Below are positions 1 through 7,837 of a DNA stretch of 64,000 nucleotides, piece by piece (positions within the stretch are counted from its first letter, which is position 1; each line of letters opens with the position of its first letter). The stretch is taken from assembly GCA_017991835.1 (NCBI GenBank), contig JAGOPY010000007.1, forward strand, positions 1 through 64,000, written 5' to 3'. The stretch comes from Bacteroidales bacterium. Its GTDB lineage: Bacteria; Bacteroidota; Bacteroidia; Bacteroidales; JAGOPY01. Below the pieces are notes generated by a model. That model was not told the origin of the DNA and did no database searches. It was given only the letters and a program-made list of their open reading frames with translations. Position numbers and translations under genes: made by a program.

Positions 1-80
1 GTATTAAGCTTGACAACAGGGGGACTCTTCGTGACAGCATCACAGTGCTAAAACACGATCCCCCTTTGTTGCAAGCATAA
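1..80 (+). CDS. 3' end of an unidentified gene (partial)
   Basis: Reading from base 3 there is an open frame of 25 codons closed by TAA at 78-80; its last residues are SITVLKHDPPLLQA. The frame enters from the left edge, so neither length nor start can be judged. I do not recognise the family. Support is limited to the open frame and to codon use like that of the neighbours. It could also be a chance frame. Confidence 0.35.
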   Translation, partial: IKLDNRGTLRDSITVLKHDPPLLQA

Positions 81-183
81 CAATATTTGTTTGAATAAAA
101 AAACAAACATATAAGAAGACACGAAGGGCCTCAAAGGGCCACGAAGGCATACTTTGACATTTTCAAACATAGTTTTATCATTA

Positions 184-1962
184 ATGAAAAAGAGATTTTT
201 CCATATCATTGTTTTCTTATCAGCATTATCTGCTTATTCTCAAGAAGATAACCTGATTACTTATTACGAAAAGTCGGATTTCAAAGCCACACCGTCGTAT
301 GACGAAACCGTGGCTTACTGCAAATTGCTCGACGAAGCCTCAGAGTCTGTTTATTATACAACATTCGGAAGCTCACCCCAGGGAAGGGACCTTCCGCTGC
401 TGATCATCGACCGTGACGGGTTCACCGACCCGGCCTCGGTCAATAATGCCGGCAAGCTTGTCGTTTTGATCCAGGCCGGTATCCACCCGGGAGAGATCGA
501 TGGCAAAGACGCCGGGTTCATGTTCTTCAGGGATCTCGTCATACTGAAAAAGCTCGGCCAATTTCCTGAAAACCTGACGTTTCTATTTATTCCCGTCATA
601 AATGTCGACGGCCATGAACGTTTTGGCCCCTACAACCGGATCAACCAGGACGGCCCGGAGCAGATGGGATGGCGGACAACAGCCCGGAACCTTGACCTGA
701 ACCGCAACTTTCTTAAAGCTGACGCCCCCGAGATGCAGGCCTGGCTCCGGCTGTACCAGCAATGGAAACCGGGATTCGTAGCCGACATCCATGTTACCGA
801 TGGCGCTGATTACCAGTATGTGATGACCTATGGATTGGAAACCCACGGGAATATGGACGAGGGCCTGACAGCCTGGACCGAGGGGTCATTTATCCCGGAG
901 ATGGAGTCATGGATGGAAAAAGCCGGCTATCCTGCCGGCCCTTACGTTATGTTCCGCCGCTGGCACGATCCCCGAAGCGGGCTGAGGAGCGGAGCCGCAG
1001 GTCCGCGCTATTCAACCGGCTACATGGCAACCCGGAACCGGATCTGCCTGCTGGTGGAGAATCATTCTCTTAAGAATTATAAAACACGGGTAAGCAGCAC
1101 TTACGAATTATTGAAATTTCTGACGGATTATCTTGATAAAAACGCGTTTAAGATCAAAATCCTGAATGCCGCTGCAGATAAATATGCTGTATCTGACGCT
1201 TTTCGCGCCAGGCCTTTCGCTTTAAGCTACAAAGCAGGCCCCGACAGCATCTTTGTCGATTTTAAAGGGGTGGAATACGATGTTGAGAAAAGCGACCTGA
1301 CCGGCGGTGACTGGTTCCGATATCATCCCGACAAATCGGTAACTTTCAAGGTGCCCCTGTTCCATCAGCAGATCCCGGCAGCTACGGTCTTAATTCCTGA
1401 GGCTTACATCATACCGCCCGAATGGAATGAGATCATCGACCGTCTGGAACTGCATGGAGTGCAGTATTACCGCCTGGAGAAACCTGCAGATATCAAAATT
1501 GAAAGTTATCGATTTACAAAGACCGATTTCAGTAAGACCTCATTCGAAGGGCGGATCCAGGTGACGCCCACCTTCGAAGCTTTCAATGAAGTGCGGCAAT
1601 TCCCGGCCGGCTCGGTGGTTATCCCGACAGACCAGGTAGCTGTGAGAGCCATTGTCCATATGCTCGAGCCCGGCTCGCCCGACTCCTTTCTCCAGTGGGG
1701 TTTCCTTAACGGGATTTTTGAATTGAAAGAATATTTCGAGACCTATGTGATGGAAGAATATGCACGGAAGATGATCGCGGAGAATCCTGCGTTGAAGGAA
1801 GAATTCAATAAATGGAAGGCTGAGAACCCCGAAGCCTCCCAGAGCCAATGGTCGCAGCTGGAGTGGTTCTATTTCCGCTCTCCCTATCTCGACAGGAAAT
1901 GGAATGTTTATCCGATAGGCAGAATCCTGGAGAAAAGCAAGCTGGAGGAGTTAGGACTGTAG
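184..1962 (+). CDS. M14 family zinc carboxypeptidase, secreted
   Basis: Predicted metallocarboxypeptidase of about 592 residues. The start at 184 is chosen because MKKRFFHIIVFLSALSAYSQ is a clean Sec signal peptide; an ATG 30 bases upstream only adds an unlikely extension. The zinc-binding HxxE motif is seen as GIHPGEIDG (His101/Glu104 from this start), followed by RNLDLNRNF, by DIHVTDG, which may hold the third zinc ligand, and by LLVENHSLK with a likely catalytic glutamate. The catalytic domain fills roughly residues 30-330; the C-terminal 250 residues form a second region typical of the long Bacteroidota members of this family. It probably trims peptides in the periplasm or outside the cell. 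It stands alone, with the spacer after it made of reiterated words. The substrate cannot be read from the sequence. Confidence 0.88.
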   Translation: MKKRFFHIIVFLSALSAYSQEDNLITYYEKSDFKATPSYDETVAYCKLLDEASESVYYTTFGSSPQGRDLPLLIIDRDGFTDPASVNNAGKLVVLIQAGIHPGEIDGKDAGFMFFRDLVILKKLGQFPENLTFLFIPVINVDGHERFGPYNRINQDGPEQMGWRTTARNLDLNRNFLKADAPEMQAWLRLYQQWKPGFVADIHVTDGADYQYVMTYGLETHGNMDEGLTAWTEGSFIPEMESWMEKAGYPAGPYVMFRRWHDPRSGLRSGAAGPRYSTGYMATRNRICLLVENHSLKNYKTRVSSTYELLKFLTDYLDKNAFKIKILNAAADKYAVSDAFRARPFALSYKAGPDSIFVDFKGVEYDVEKSDLTGGDWFRYHPDKSVTFKVPLFHQQIPAATVLIPEAYIIPPEWNEIIDRLELHGVQYYRLEKPADIKIESYRFTKTDFSKTSFEGRIQVTPTFEAFNEVRQFPAGSVVIPTDQVAVRAIVHMLEPGSPDSFLQWGFLNGIFELKEYFETYVMEEYARKMIAENPALKEEFNKWKAENPEASQSQWSQLEWFYFRSPYLDRKWNVYPIGRILEKSKLEELGL

Positions 1963-2085
1963 GACGGTAGGACCGTAGGACTGAAGGACGAAAGGACTGT
2001 AAGACTGTAGGACGGCAAGACTGTAGGACTTTAAGAATCCGTGTAAATCCGTTATATCTGTGTCATCTGTGTTCTATTAATAGCC
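1963..2085. repeat. Degenerate tandem words in a spacer
   Basis: Directly after the M14 stop codon the spacer is built from about eight imperfect copies of GGACTGTAGGAC-like words (1963-2030), then reiterations of AATCCGTGTAAATCCG-like and ATCTGTGTCATCTGTG-like words. No terminator hairpin is evident. The second word recurs at about 52080-52105, next to the DUF1016 gene. Confidence 0.8.
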
Positions 2086-2095
2086 TAATGAACAT

Positions 2096-2599
2096 TTAGA
2101 ACAAAAATTTTTCATCGGATTCGAAATCAAGAAGCCATTTTTTCCTCCACAATCCCCCGGCATAGCCTGTCAACGATCCATCGGAACCGATCACCCGGTG
2201 GCAGGGAACGATGATGCTGACCGGGTTGGCGCCGTTGGCTGCCCCTGCGGCGCGGATAACGCCGGGATTGCCCAGCCTGATCGAGAGTTCTTTGTAGGTT
2301 ATCGTTCTTCCGTAGGGAATCTTCAGCAATTCCATCCATACCTGCTTCTGGAAGTCAGTCCCCTGCAGGTCGAGTTCCAGGTCGAACACTTTGCGCTTGC
2401 GGGAGAAATATTCGTCGAGCTGGCGGATGATTCGAGACTCCATCTGGTTTGAGTGAGATGGCGTCTCGGTTGAGTGAGATGGAGTTTTGATGCAACGAGA
2501 TGGAGTCTCACTTAAATCACTGAATTCCAGGCCCGCCAGCCCCCTCCCGGAAATCTCAAGCCGGATCATGCCTATCGGCGATGGATAGAATGTTGCCAT
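2096..2599 (-). CDS. ogt: Methylated-DNA-[protein]-cysteine S-methyltransferase
   Basis: Suicide repair enzyme that moves the alkyl group from O6-alkylguanine to its own cysteine. The active-site motif IIVPCHRVIG is present near residue 132, and the helix-turn-helix region (YGRTITYKELSIRLGNPGVIRA) precedes it, as in the family. The C-terminal catalytic domain is complete. The N-terminal domain is unusual: between EFSDLS and IIRQLDEYF it carries about 27 extra residues with repeated ETPSHS-like words, encoded by four copies of a GAGATGGAGTCTC repeat that also forms an intergenic array at 59432-59589. The reading frame is kept. The gene is divergent from the thioredoxin-like gene. Confidence 0.93.
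   Translation of the reverse strand: MATFYPSPIGMIRLEISGRGLAGLEFSDLSETPSRCIKTPSHSTETPSHSNQMESRIIRQLDEYFSRKRKVFDLELDLQGTDFQKQVWMELLKIPYGRTITYKELSIRLGNPGVIRAAGAANGANPVSIIVPCHRVIGSDGSLTGYAGGLWRKKWLLDFESDEKFLF
2434..2509. repeat. GAGATGG(A/C)GTCTC repeat cluster inside ogt
   Basis: Copies at 2434-2445 (inverted), 2455-2467, 2476-2488 (decayed) and 2497-2509, spaced about 20 bases apart. They lie within the coding frame of ogt. The same 13-mer, in alternation with its palindromic form GAGATGCCATCTC, makes the array at 59432-59589. Confidence 0.88.
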
Positions 2600-2640
2600 G
2601 GAATAAAAGTACCGAAAATCTTTTTGCCGGCGGGAATGTT

Positions 2641-2672
2641 TTTCGCCTTTGCGAAACTTTGCGCTACCTTTG
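2641..2672 (+). promoter_or_regulatory. Bacteroidota-type promoter of the thioredoxin-like gene
   Basis: TACCTTTG at 2665-2672 fits the TAnnTTTG -7 box exactly, with TTTC at 2641-2644 as a -33 element 20 bases upstream. A word TTTGCGAAACTTTGCG is repeated across the site. The ATG at 2707 lies 34 bases downstream. Confidence 0.6.
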
Positions 2673-2706
2673 CGAAACTTTGCGATACAACAAATATCTT
2701 ACAAAC

Positions 2707-3189
2707 ATGAAAAAGGCCCTCTTGCTGATCAGTCTTATCTTTATCTCTGTTAGAATCTTCTCCCAGGTGGAAGAAATTAATATATACGACCCCGATGCCA
2801 ATGCCCGCGAAGATATCGCAAATGCCGTCAGGCAGGCCGATGCCGGAAACAAGCATGTGCTTCTTCAGATCGGCGGCAACTGGTGCCCCTGGTGCGTCAG
2901 GCTGCACAACCTGGAATCATCCGATCCCCAGATCGACTCGCTGCTCAAAGCCGATTACATCCGGGTGATGGTGAATGTGCCCAAAGAAAAAGACAAACGG
3001 GATTATGAATTGCTCAAGACGCTTGGCAATCCGCAGCGTTTCGGGTTTCCCGTGCTGGTTTTTCTCAACCGGAAGGGTGAACGCATTCATACGCAGGATA
3101 GCTGGTACCTGGAGCAGGACAAATCCTATGACCGGGAAAAGGTTATCCACCTCTTCAAGATGTGGAACGTAGTGGCAGCCGGCAACTAA
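2707..3189 (+). CDS. Thioredoxin-fold protein, secreted (DUF255-like)
   Basis: A 160-residue protein beginning MKKALLLISLIFISVRIFSQ, a Sec signal peptide, which fixes the start at 2707; the long upstream extension of the frame crosses the promoter and is rejected. The redox motif WCPWC sits in GGNWCPWCVRLHNL at about residue 60. The rest (LKADYIRVMVNV, FGFPVLVFLNRKGERIHTQ) follows the thioredoxin fold, with FPVLV supplying the cis-proline position. It is probably a periplasmic thiol-disulfide protein. The stop codon overlaps the stop of the convergent YfcC-type gene by four bases. Confidence 0.85.
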   Translation: MKKALLLISLIFISVRIFSQVEEINIYDPDANAREDIANAVRQADAGNKHVLLQIGGNWCPWCVRLHNLESSDPQIDSLLKADYIRVMVNVPKEKDKRDYELLKTLGNPQRFGFPVLVFLNRKGERIHTQDSWYLEQDKSYDREKVIHLFKMWNVVAAGN

Positions 3190-4775
3190 AACCCGTTCAG
3201 CTCCATCGTCACCGTTGGGATCAGCAATAAGAATCCAAGGATGAAAAAGATAAGGATAATCGGCCAGACCCAGCGGAACCACCTGTCGTAAGGGATCCTG
3301 GCCACTCCGAGCGCTCCGATCAAAACACCGGATGTTGGCGTGATCATGTTGGTGAAGCCGTCGCCAAACTGGAAAGCCATGACCGTCGCCTGCCTCGACA
3401 GGTTAATAAGGTCGGAAAACGGCGCCATGATCGGCATTGTAAGGGCCGCTTTGGCAGAACCGGAAGGAATTACAAGGTTGATGATCGTCTGGATCACGTA
3501 CATCGTCCCTACGGCTTGAATCTGGCCCGCCTGGTGAAGCGATGAAGCCAGCCGGTGCAATATCGTGTCGATTACCTTTCCGTCTTCCAGTACCACGATG
3601 ATGCCGCCTGCAAGCCCTACTACAAGTGCGGCTGAAACAATGTCCCTGACGCCATCCAGGAAAAGCTTCACCTGGGTGTTGCCGCCGTATCCCATGGCTA
3701 CCCCGGAGGCAATCCCCATGGCAAAGAACAACGCTGCGATTTCCATGATATACCACGAATAGCCCATCACCCCTATTACAAGGAAAACAATGGTGAACAA
3801 CAGCAGGGTCAGGATGAAATAATGGACCGTTTTTCGTAAAGAAATCAGCCCGAGAAAAGCAAAAAGTACCGTTGCAACCGGTATCGCCGGAATGATCATT
3901 GCCGCCGAATTGCCGATCTTTATTTCAGTCATCGGATAATAAACAGAGAAAGCAATGAGCACCGCAAGCGTTAATGCGAAGGATACCCAGGCAGATACAG
4001 GTGTATGGTGCTCCATCCGCTCTGTGGTTCCGGCAGCTTTGTCACGCCAGTAAACATCGATATCGTGAACCGGCGATCTTTGCGGGTTCTTTTTGATCCT
4101 GCGGGCATACCAGAGGACAAAACCAATTCCTATGATATTAATTATGATAAAGCAGAAAAAGCGGTATTCCAGCCCTGAAAACAATGGTAACCCGGCAATC
4201 CCCTGTGCTATCCCGATAGTGAACGGATTCAGCATCGCAGCAGCAAAACCGATATGGGCCGCCAGGTAACACATGGCTACGCCTACTATCGAATCATATC
4301 CCATCGAAATAGCCAGTGGCACCAGGATGATCACAAATGCGATCGACTCTTCACTCATGCCGAAAATTGCGCCGAATAAGCTGAACATAAGCATGATCAG
4401 CACAATCACGACATTATCGACGCCGATCAGCTTGAAGAACCTGAATCTCTCAAGACTGCGGGTGAAATGAATGAAAGACAGAATGCCCATATCGAGCGCT
4501 TTAGTGGTGTTCATGATCCAGAACGCACCGCCGATCATCAGTATTAAAACAATAATACCGGCCTGCCTCACAAAACCCTTGAACATCGTGCCAAAAACCT
4601 GCCAGGTCTGCGGTGCATTATCCTGCTCGATAAAGACCAGCTCTTTAACCTCCTTGCCATCAACGGTTTTGACCTGCTCGACATAATCCCCGCCCGGAAA
4701 GATCCAGGTTAAAATGGCAGCCAGGATTATCAGGCTGAAAATGATCACATAGGTATGCGGAAACTTCATTTTCAT
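3186..4775 (-). CDS. YfcC family inner-membrane carrier
   Basis: A 529-residue polytopic membrane protein of the YfcC/DcuC-like carrier superfamily. The N-terminus (FPHTYVIIFSLIILAAILTWIFPGG, then a short charged stretch) is typical of this family, as are GMSEESIAFVIILVPLAISMGYD and LVIPSGSAKAALTMPIMAPFSDL. About a dozen hydrophobic segments are visible. Relatives are thought to move carboxylates, amino acids or peptides; the substrate here is unknown. ATG at 4775 and at 4769 are both possible starts. A -7-like TATTTTTG lies at 4801-4808. The C69 dipeptidase upstream on the same strand makes uptake of amino-acid products an attractive guess, not a demonstrated role. Confidence 0.85.
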   Translation of the reverse strand: MKMKFPHTYVIIFSLIILAAILTWIFPGGDYVEQVKTVDGKEVKELVFIEQDNAPQTWQVFGTMFKGFVRQAGIIVLILMIGGAFWIMNTTKALDMGILSFIHFTRSLERFRFFKLIGVDNVVIVLIMLMFSLFGAIFGMSEESIAFVIILVPLAISMGYDSIVGVAMCYLAAHIGFAAAMLNPFTIGIAQGIAGLPLFSGLEYRFFCFIIINIIGIGFVLWYARRIKKNPQRSPVHDIDVYWRDKAAGTTERMEHHTPVSAWVSFALTLAVLIAFSVYYPMTEIKIGNSAAMIIPAIPVATVLFAFLGLISLRKTVHYFILTLLLFTIVFLVIGVMGYSWYIMEIAALFFAMGIASGVAMGYGGNTQVKLFLDGVRDIVSAALVVGLAGGIIVVLEDGKVIDTILHRLASSLHQAGQIQAVGTMYVIQTIINLVIPSGSAKAALTMPIMAPFSDLINLSRQATVMAFQFGDGFTNMITPTSGVLIGALGVARIPYDRWFRWVWPIILIFFILGFLLLIPTVTMELNGF

Positions 4776-4896
4776 AGTTCAAAGTTCAAAGTTCAAAGTT
4801 CAAAAATAAACTTATTACCAACATTATGACGCGAGCGAAGCGAGCTTATGACGCATGCGCAGCATGCCAGTGTCGCGAGCGAAGCGAGCTTATGAC
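4776..4896. repeat. Repeat-filled spacer with GCGAGCGAAGCGAGC elements
   Basis: The spacer between the two leftward genes holds four copies of AGTTCAA (4776-4804), then two identical 22-bp copies beginning GCGAGCGAAGCGAGC (4831-4852 and 4875-4896). Between these copies lies a GCATGCGCAGCATGC palindrome. The second copy ends two bases before the stop codon of the C69 gene. A minus-strand -7-like box (TATTTTTG) is at 4801-4808. Confidence 0.8.
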
Positions 4897-4897
4897 C

Positions 4898-6493
4898 TTA
4901 GAATTTCTCATCATATTTCGTCCAGAGGTAATCGCCCAGTTTCCAGGCTTTGTCGACCACATAGCTTCCCCACATGCCGGTATAGGAGGTCAGGAAAGCC
5001 TTAGCCTTCCCGGGATCTTCCTTAAGCATTTGCACCGCCTGTAATTCGACCGATTTTTGCCGGTCGAACAGCTCCTGCTGGATCGGGTTCCAGATGGCGT
5101 CGACATCGTGGCGCATATCGCCCCAGCGCTGAGCCGTCAGCGTGCCTAATCGATTGAAGGCCCACCAGGCCGACTTGTTGCTGAAGCCCTCGATCCTCCC
5201 GTCGACCTTGTAGGGTTCCGGCAGGTCGGTCACGCCGCAGTAGACCGGGATATAGACCGATGTGGCCACATTGTCCATAGCCAGCCACACCACCCCTCCC
5301 ACCGGGTCGGGCAACCATTCGCGGCATTGGATGATCGTGGCATACATCGTGTACCAGCGGGCGATGGTCCGTTCACCAAGCCATCCCCATCCCCCGTTGA
5401 TTTTAAAGAGTTTGTTGGCGTCGTATGGCATATGCGGGTTGGCCAGCGGCGAAATAATTGATTTTCCATCATCGCCGGTTACAGTCATATCTTTCGTCAT
5501 ATCGAACGGCGTCCCTTCGTAGTAATCCTTGAAAATGGAAACGAGCTGCGGCAGTGTAACCAGGCTGTCGGGTTTTACGGAGAAAGGGTAGTGCTCTGCA
5601 TTCGGATCGAGCTTCAGAGACGGCGCCACCAGGTCGAGCACACGCCATTCGCGCCGCCGTGAGGCCAGCGTGGTGCGGCTTTCGGGAGCGTAAGCATAGC
5701 AGAACTCGAAATCGTCCTTCGAGGTGCACCATCCGCTATCGATGGCTACCTGGAAGATGTTTTCAGAAGCCATAAAATAGTCTTTATCCTTGAGATTGAT
5801 CTTCCGGATACGGCTGGCGTTGGCGTTTACCGACACATGGTCGTCGGGTACGCGCTGGGCGGCCCACACCGATCCCACCTTGTCTTTTCCCGGGCCGAGG
5901 ATCTCAAGGTGCCACACCTCTTTTTTATCGGCGATGGTCAGGCATTCGCCCGCATCGTTATAGCCGTATTTTGCCGTCAGCTCGCCGGCCATGGCGATTG
6001 CTTCGCGGGCCGTCGTGCATCGCTCCACCATCAGCTGGCATAGCATCGTGCAATCGATCAGCCCTTTGCCCGATTGCATCGACTCCCTTCCCCCGAAGGT
6101 TGATTCGCCGATGGCGAGCTGGTGTTCATTAATGCAAGGGTAAGCCGAGTTGACATAGGCAAAGGTGTGCTTCACCTGCGGGATGGTCCCTATCTTCTTG
6201 TAAACATACAGCGGCATGGCGAACGTGTCGCACGGCACCCGTTGGGTGATATCGCACCGGGAACCCTCCGGATGATCGAGCGCCGGCTGGATGAAGATCG
6301 ACGAGCGGGTCCGGTGGCTGTCGTCGGTATGGGATGTTATTACTGAGCCGTCAATGGTAGCCCGTTTGCCACAGGTGATCGACGTGCAGCCGTCGGGCAC
6401 GGTGCCAACCCAGTCGGATTTGTCGACCTGGGCGGAGAGATCATTTGGAGATGTGATAATTAGAACGATTAATAGGATATACAGCTTTTTCAT
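4898..6493 (-). CDS. C69 family dipeptidase, secreted
   Basis: A 531-residue N-terminal-nucleophile hydrolase. The N-terminus is a signal peptide (MKKLYILLIVLIITSPNDLSAQ); about 15 residues further is CTSITCGKRATIDGSV, whose first cysteine corresponds to the catalytic residue exposed on maturation in peptidase C69/U34 proteins. HTDDSHR and GESTFGGRESM also match family motifs. The protein probably hydrolyses dipeptides in the periplasm. A -7 box TATATTTG lies at 6516-6523 on the same strand. Length is normal for the family and nothing is missing. Confidence 0.9.
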   Translation of the reverse strand: MKKLYILLIVLIITSPNDLSAQVDKSDWVGTVPDGCTSITCGKRATIDGSVITSHTDDSHRTRSSIFIQPALDHPEGSRCDITQRVPCDTFAMPLYVYKKIGTIPQVKHTFAYVNSAYPCINEHQLAIGESTFGGRESMQSGKGLIDCTMLCQLMVERCTTAREAIAMAGELTAKYGYNDAGECLTIADKKEVWHLEILGPGKDKVGSVWAAQRVPDDHVSVNANASRIRKINLKDKDYFMASENIFQVAIDSGWCTSKDDFEFCYAYAPESRTTLASRRREWRVLDLVAPSLKLDPNAEHYPFSVKPDSLVTLPQLVSIFKDYYEGTPFDMTKDMTVTGDDGKSIISPLANPHMPYDANKLFKINGGWGWLGERTIARWYTMYATIIQCREWLPDPVGGVVWLAMDNVATSVYIPVYCGVTDLPEPYKVDGRIEGFSNKSAWWAFNRLGTLTAQRWGDMRHDVDAIWNPIQQELFDRQKSVELQAVQMLKEDPGKAKAFLTSYTGMWGSYVVDKAWKLGDYLWTKYDEKF

Positions 6494-6515
6494 AAGTGAT
6501 GTTTTTGTTACAAGA

Positions 6516-6523
6516 CAAATATA
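6516..6523 (-). promoter_or_regulatory. -7 box of the C69 dipeptidase gene
   Basis: Minus-strand TATATTTG matches TAnnTTTG and lies 22 bases before the ATG at 6493. No good -33 TTTG is seen upstream. Confidence 0.45.
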
Positions 6524-6536
6524 GGGATTAGTTTGC

Positions 6537-7706
6537 TTAAACCCTTTTCCACCCCGATTGCATCATTGGCTGGCCTGTATTATCCAATATGATCCTTGCA
6601 TTCCAGACATAGCTCTTTGGCCATTCCCTGAATATCCTGACAACAGAGAATAATATCTTCAAAACCAACCTGCTCTCCCTGGGTTTCCAACCTCCATCGG
6701 GATTAATTTGCAGGTTAATTTCGTTTTCTTGTCGTCTGATCCGGTAATGTCCACCGATGCTGCCCGTTGTATTATCCGTGATGATTGAAAAGTTTCCTCC
6801 AATATCGGTTCCTTCTCGGAGGCAAATAATATCAGGAAAAGCCGGACTAAACTCTATGGTAATATGATGTTTACTGTTCCTGGCGCTCATACGCTTTATT
6901 TCATAATGTCCGCCTGTCTCTTCCATTTCATAGGCTATTCCCTTGTCTTCTATTTTATTAACCTTGTCAGGGATTAAAGGAGATAATTGACCTGTGAAAT
7001 TCTTATTCCAGTCAACATTAAATGTATCGGCAGAATAACGAGTGAAGTAGTTTTTTGCGCAATCTACCGGTAAGGGAAAAGTATCAGGTTTATGTTTTAC
7101 TTTATCTATTTCTATTTCTACGACGGAATGTTTTTGTTTTAAGAATGACATCTGATATAGTGAATAAACAGGCAAAGACATTGGTTTTTCAGAATTTGCT
7201 CCTACCGGTGCAAGTAAAAAGAAAGGATTCTTCTTTCGACATTTGCTTTCTTTTATTTGCACGATTATTTCCCGGCCCATCTTATCTTCAAAAGCAAAAT
7301 AGACATCAACATGACCTGCATTTATTTCAAATCTTGCATTCTCAAGAGGTCTTATAAAGAAACTGGCATTGTTCAGAACACTATCTTGTGATCCAAAGGG
7401 ATAACCTTCCTGATAATAGACATCTGTGGCGTCGTCCCTTCGGTAAGCTATTGCCAATAAATGCTTCCTGCCCGTTATATCGCAGGCCTGCTGAAATTCA
7501 AAAACAGTATAAAACTTGTCCGGATCCTTCTCAAAATTAACCAGTATGAGACGCTCCATAGGATCAATATTGAAACTAAATGGAGAATATACTTTTCCGT
7601 TCGGGGCAGTGGATGATTTATAGGGAGACGGATTACCCTGGTGCCATGCATCGAGAGCTTGTGTTTCCCGGGCAATGGTTTTTTCTGCAATAGTCAGGTT
7701 ATTCAC
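6537..7706 (-). CDS. Unrecognised 389-residue protein
   Basis: I do not recognise this family. The protein has no signal peptide and no clear membrane segment, so it is probably cytoplasmic. It is rich in aromatic and charged residues, with alternating hydrophobic patterns suggesting beta sheets (for example FEINAGHVDVYFAFEDKMG and the later GGHYRIRRQENEINLQI). Two GGHY motifs, near residues 270 and 320, hint at an internal repeat. Base composition is more AT-rich than the flanking genes, which is compatible with transfer. It is leftward, 43 bases upstream of the C69 dipeptidase gene, and divergent from the PurF-type gene. Confidence 0.7.
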   Translation of the reverse strand: MNNLTIAEKTIARETQALDAWHQGNPSPYKSSTAPNGKVYSPFSFNIDPMERLILVNFEKDPDKFYTVFEFQQACDITGRKHLLAIAYRRDDATDVYYQEGYPFGSQDSVLNNASFFIRPLENARFEINAGHVDVYFAFEDKMGREIIVQIKESKCRKKNPFFLLAPVGANSEKPMSLPVYSLYQMSFLKQKHSVVEIEIDKVKHKPDTFPLPVDCAKNYFTRYSADTFNVDWNKNFTGQLSPLIPDKVNKIEDKGIAYEMEETGGHYEIKRMSARNSKHHITIEFSPAFPDIICLREGTDIGGNFSIITDNTTGSIGGHYRIRRQENEINLQINPDGGWKPRESRLVLKILFSVVRIFREWPKSYVWNARIILDNTGQPMMQSGWKRV

Positions 7707-7787
7707 GATGTTTTATTTAAGGATGTAAAGTTAAAAATTAGTGATCCAAATTGCAAAAGGATCCACCCTTACCACCCTTACAACCCT

Positions 7788-7818
7788 TTTCCACCATTCA
7801 ATTATTCTGCTACCTTTG
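7788..7818 (+). promoter_or_regulatory. Promoter of the PurF-type gene
   Basis: TACCTTTG at 7811-7818 with TTTC at 7788-7791, spacing 19 bases. The ATG at 7838 follows 20 bases after the -7 box, which argues against longer upstream starts in the same frame. Confidence 0.6.
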
Positions 7819-7837
7819 CAAAGCTATCAGCACCCCG

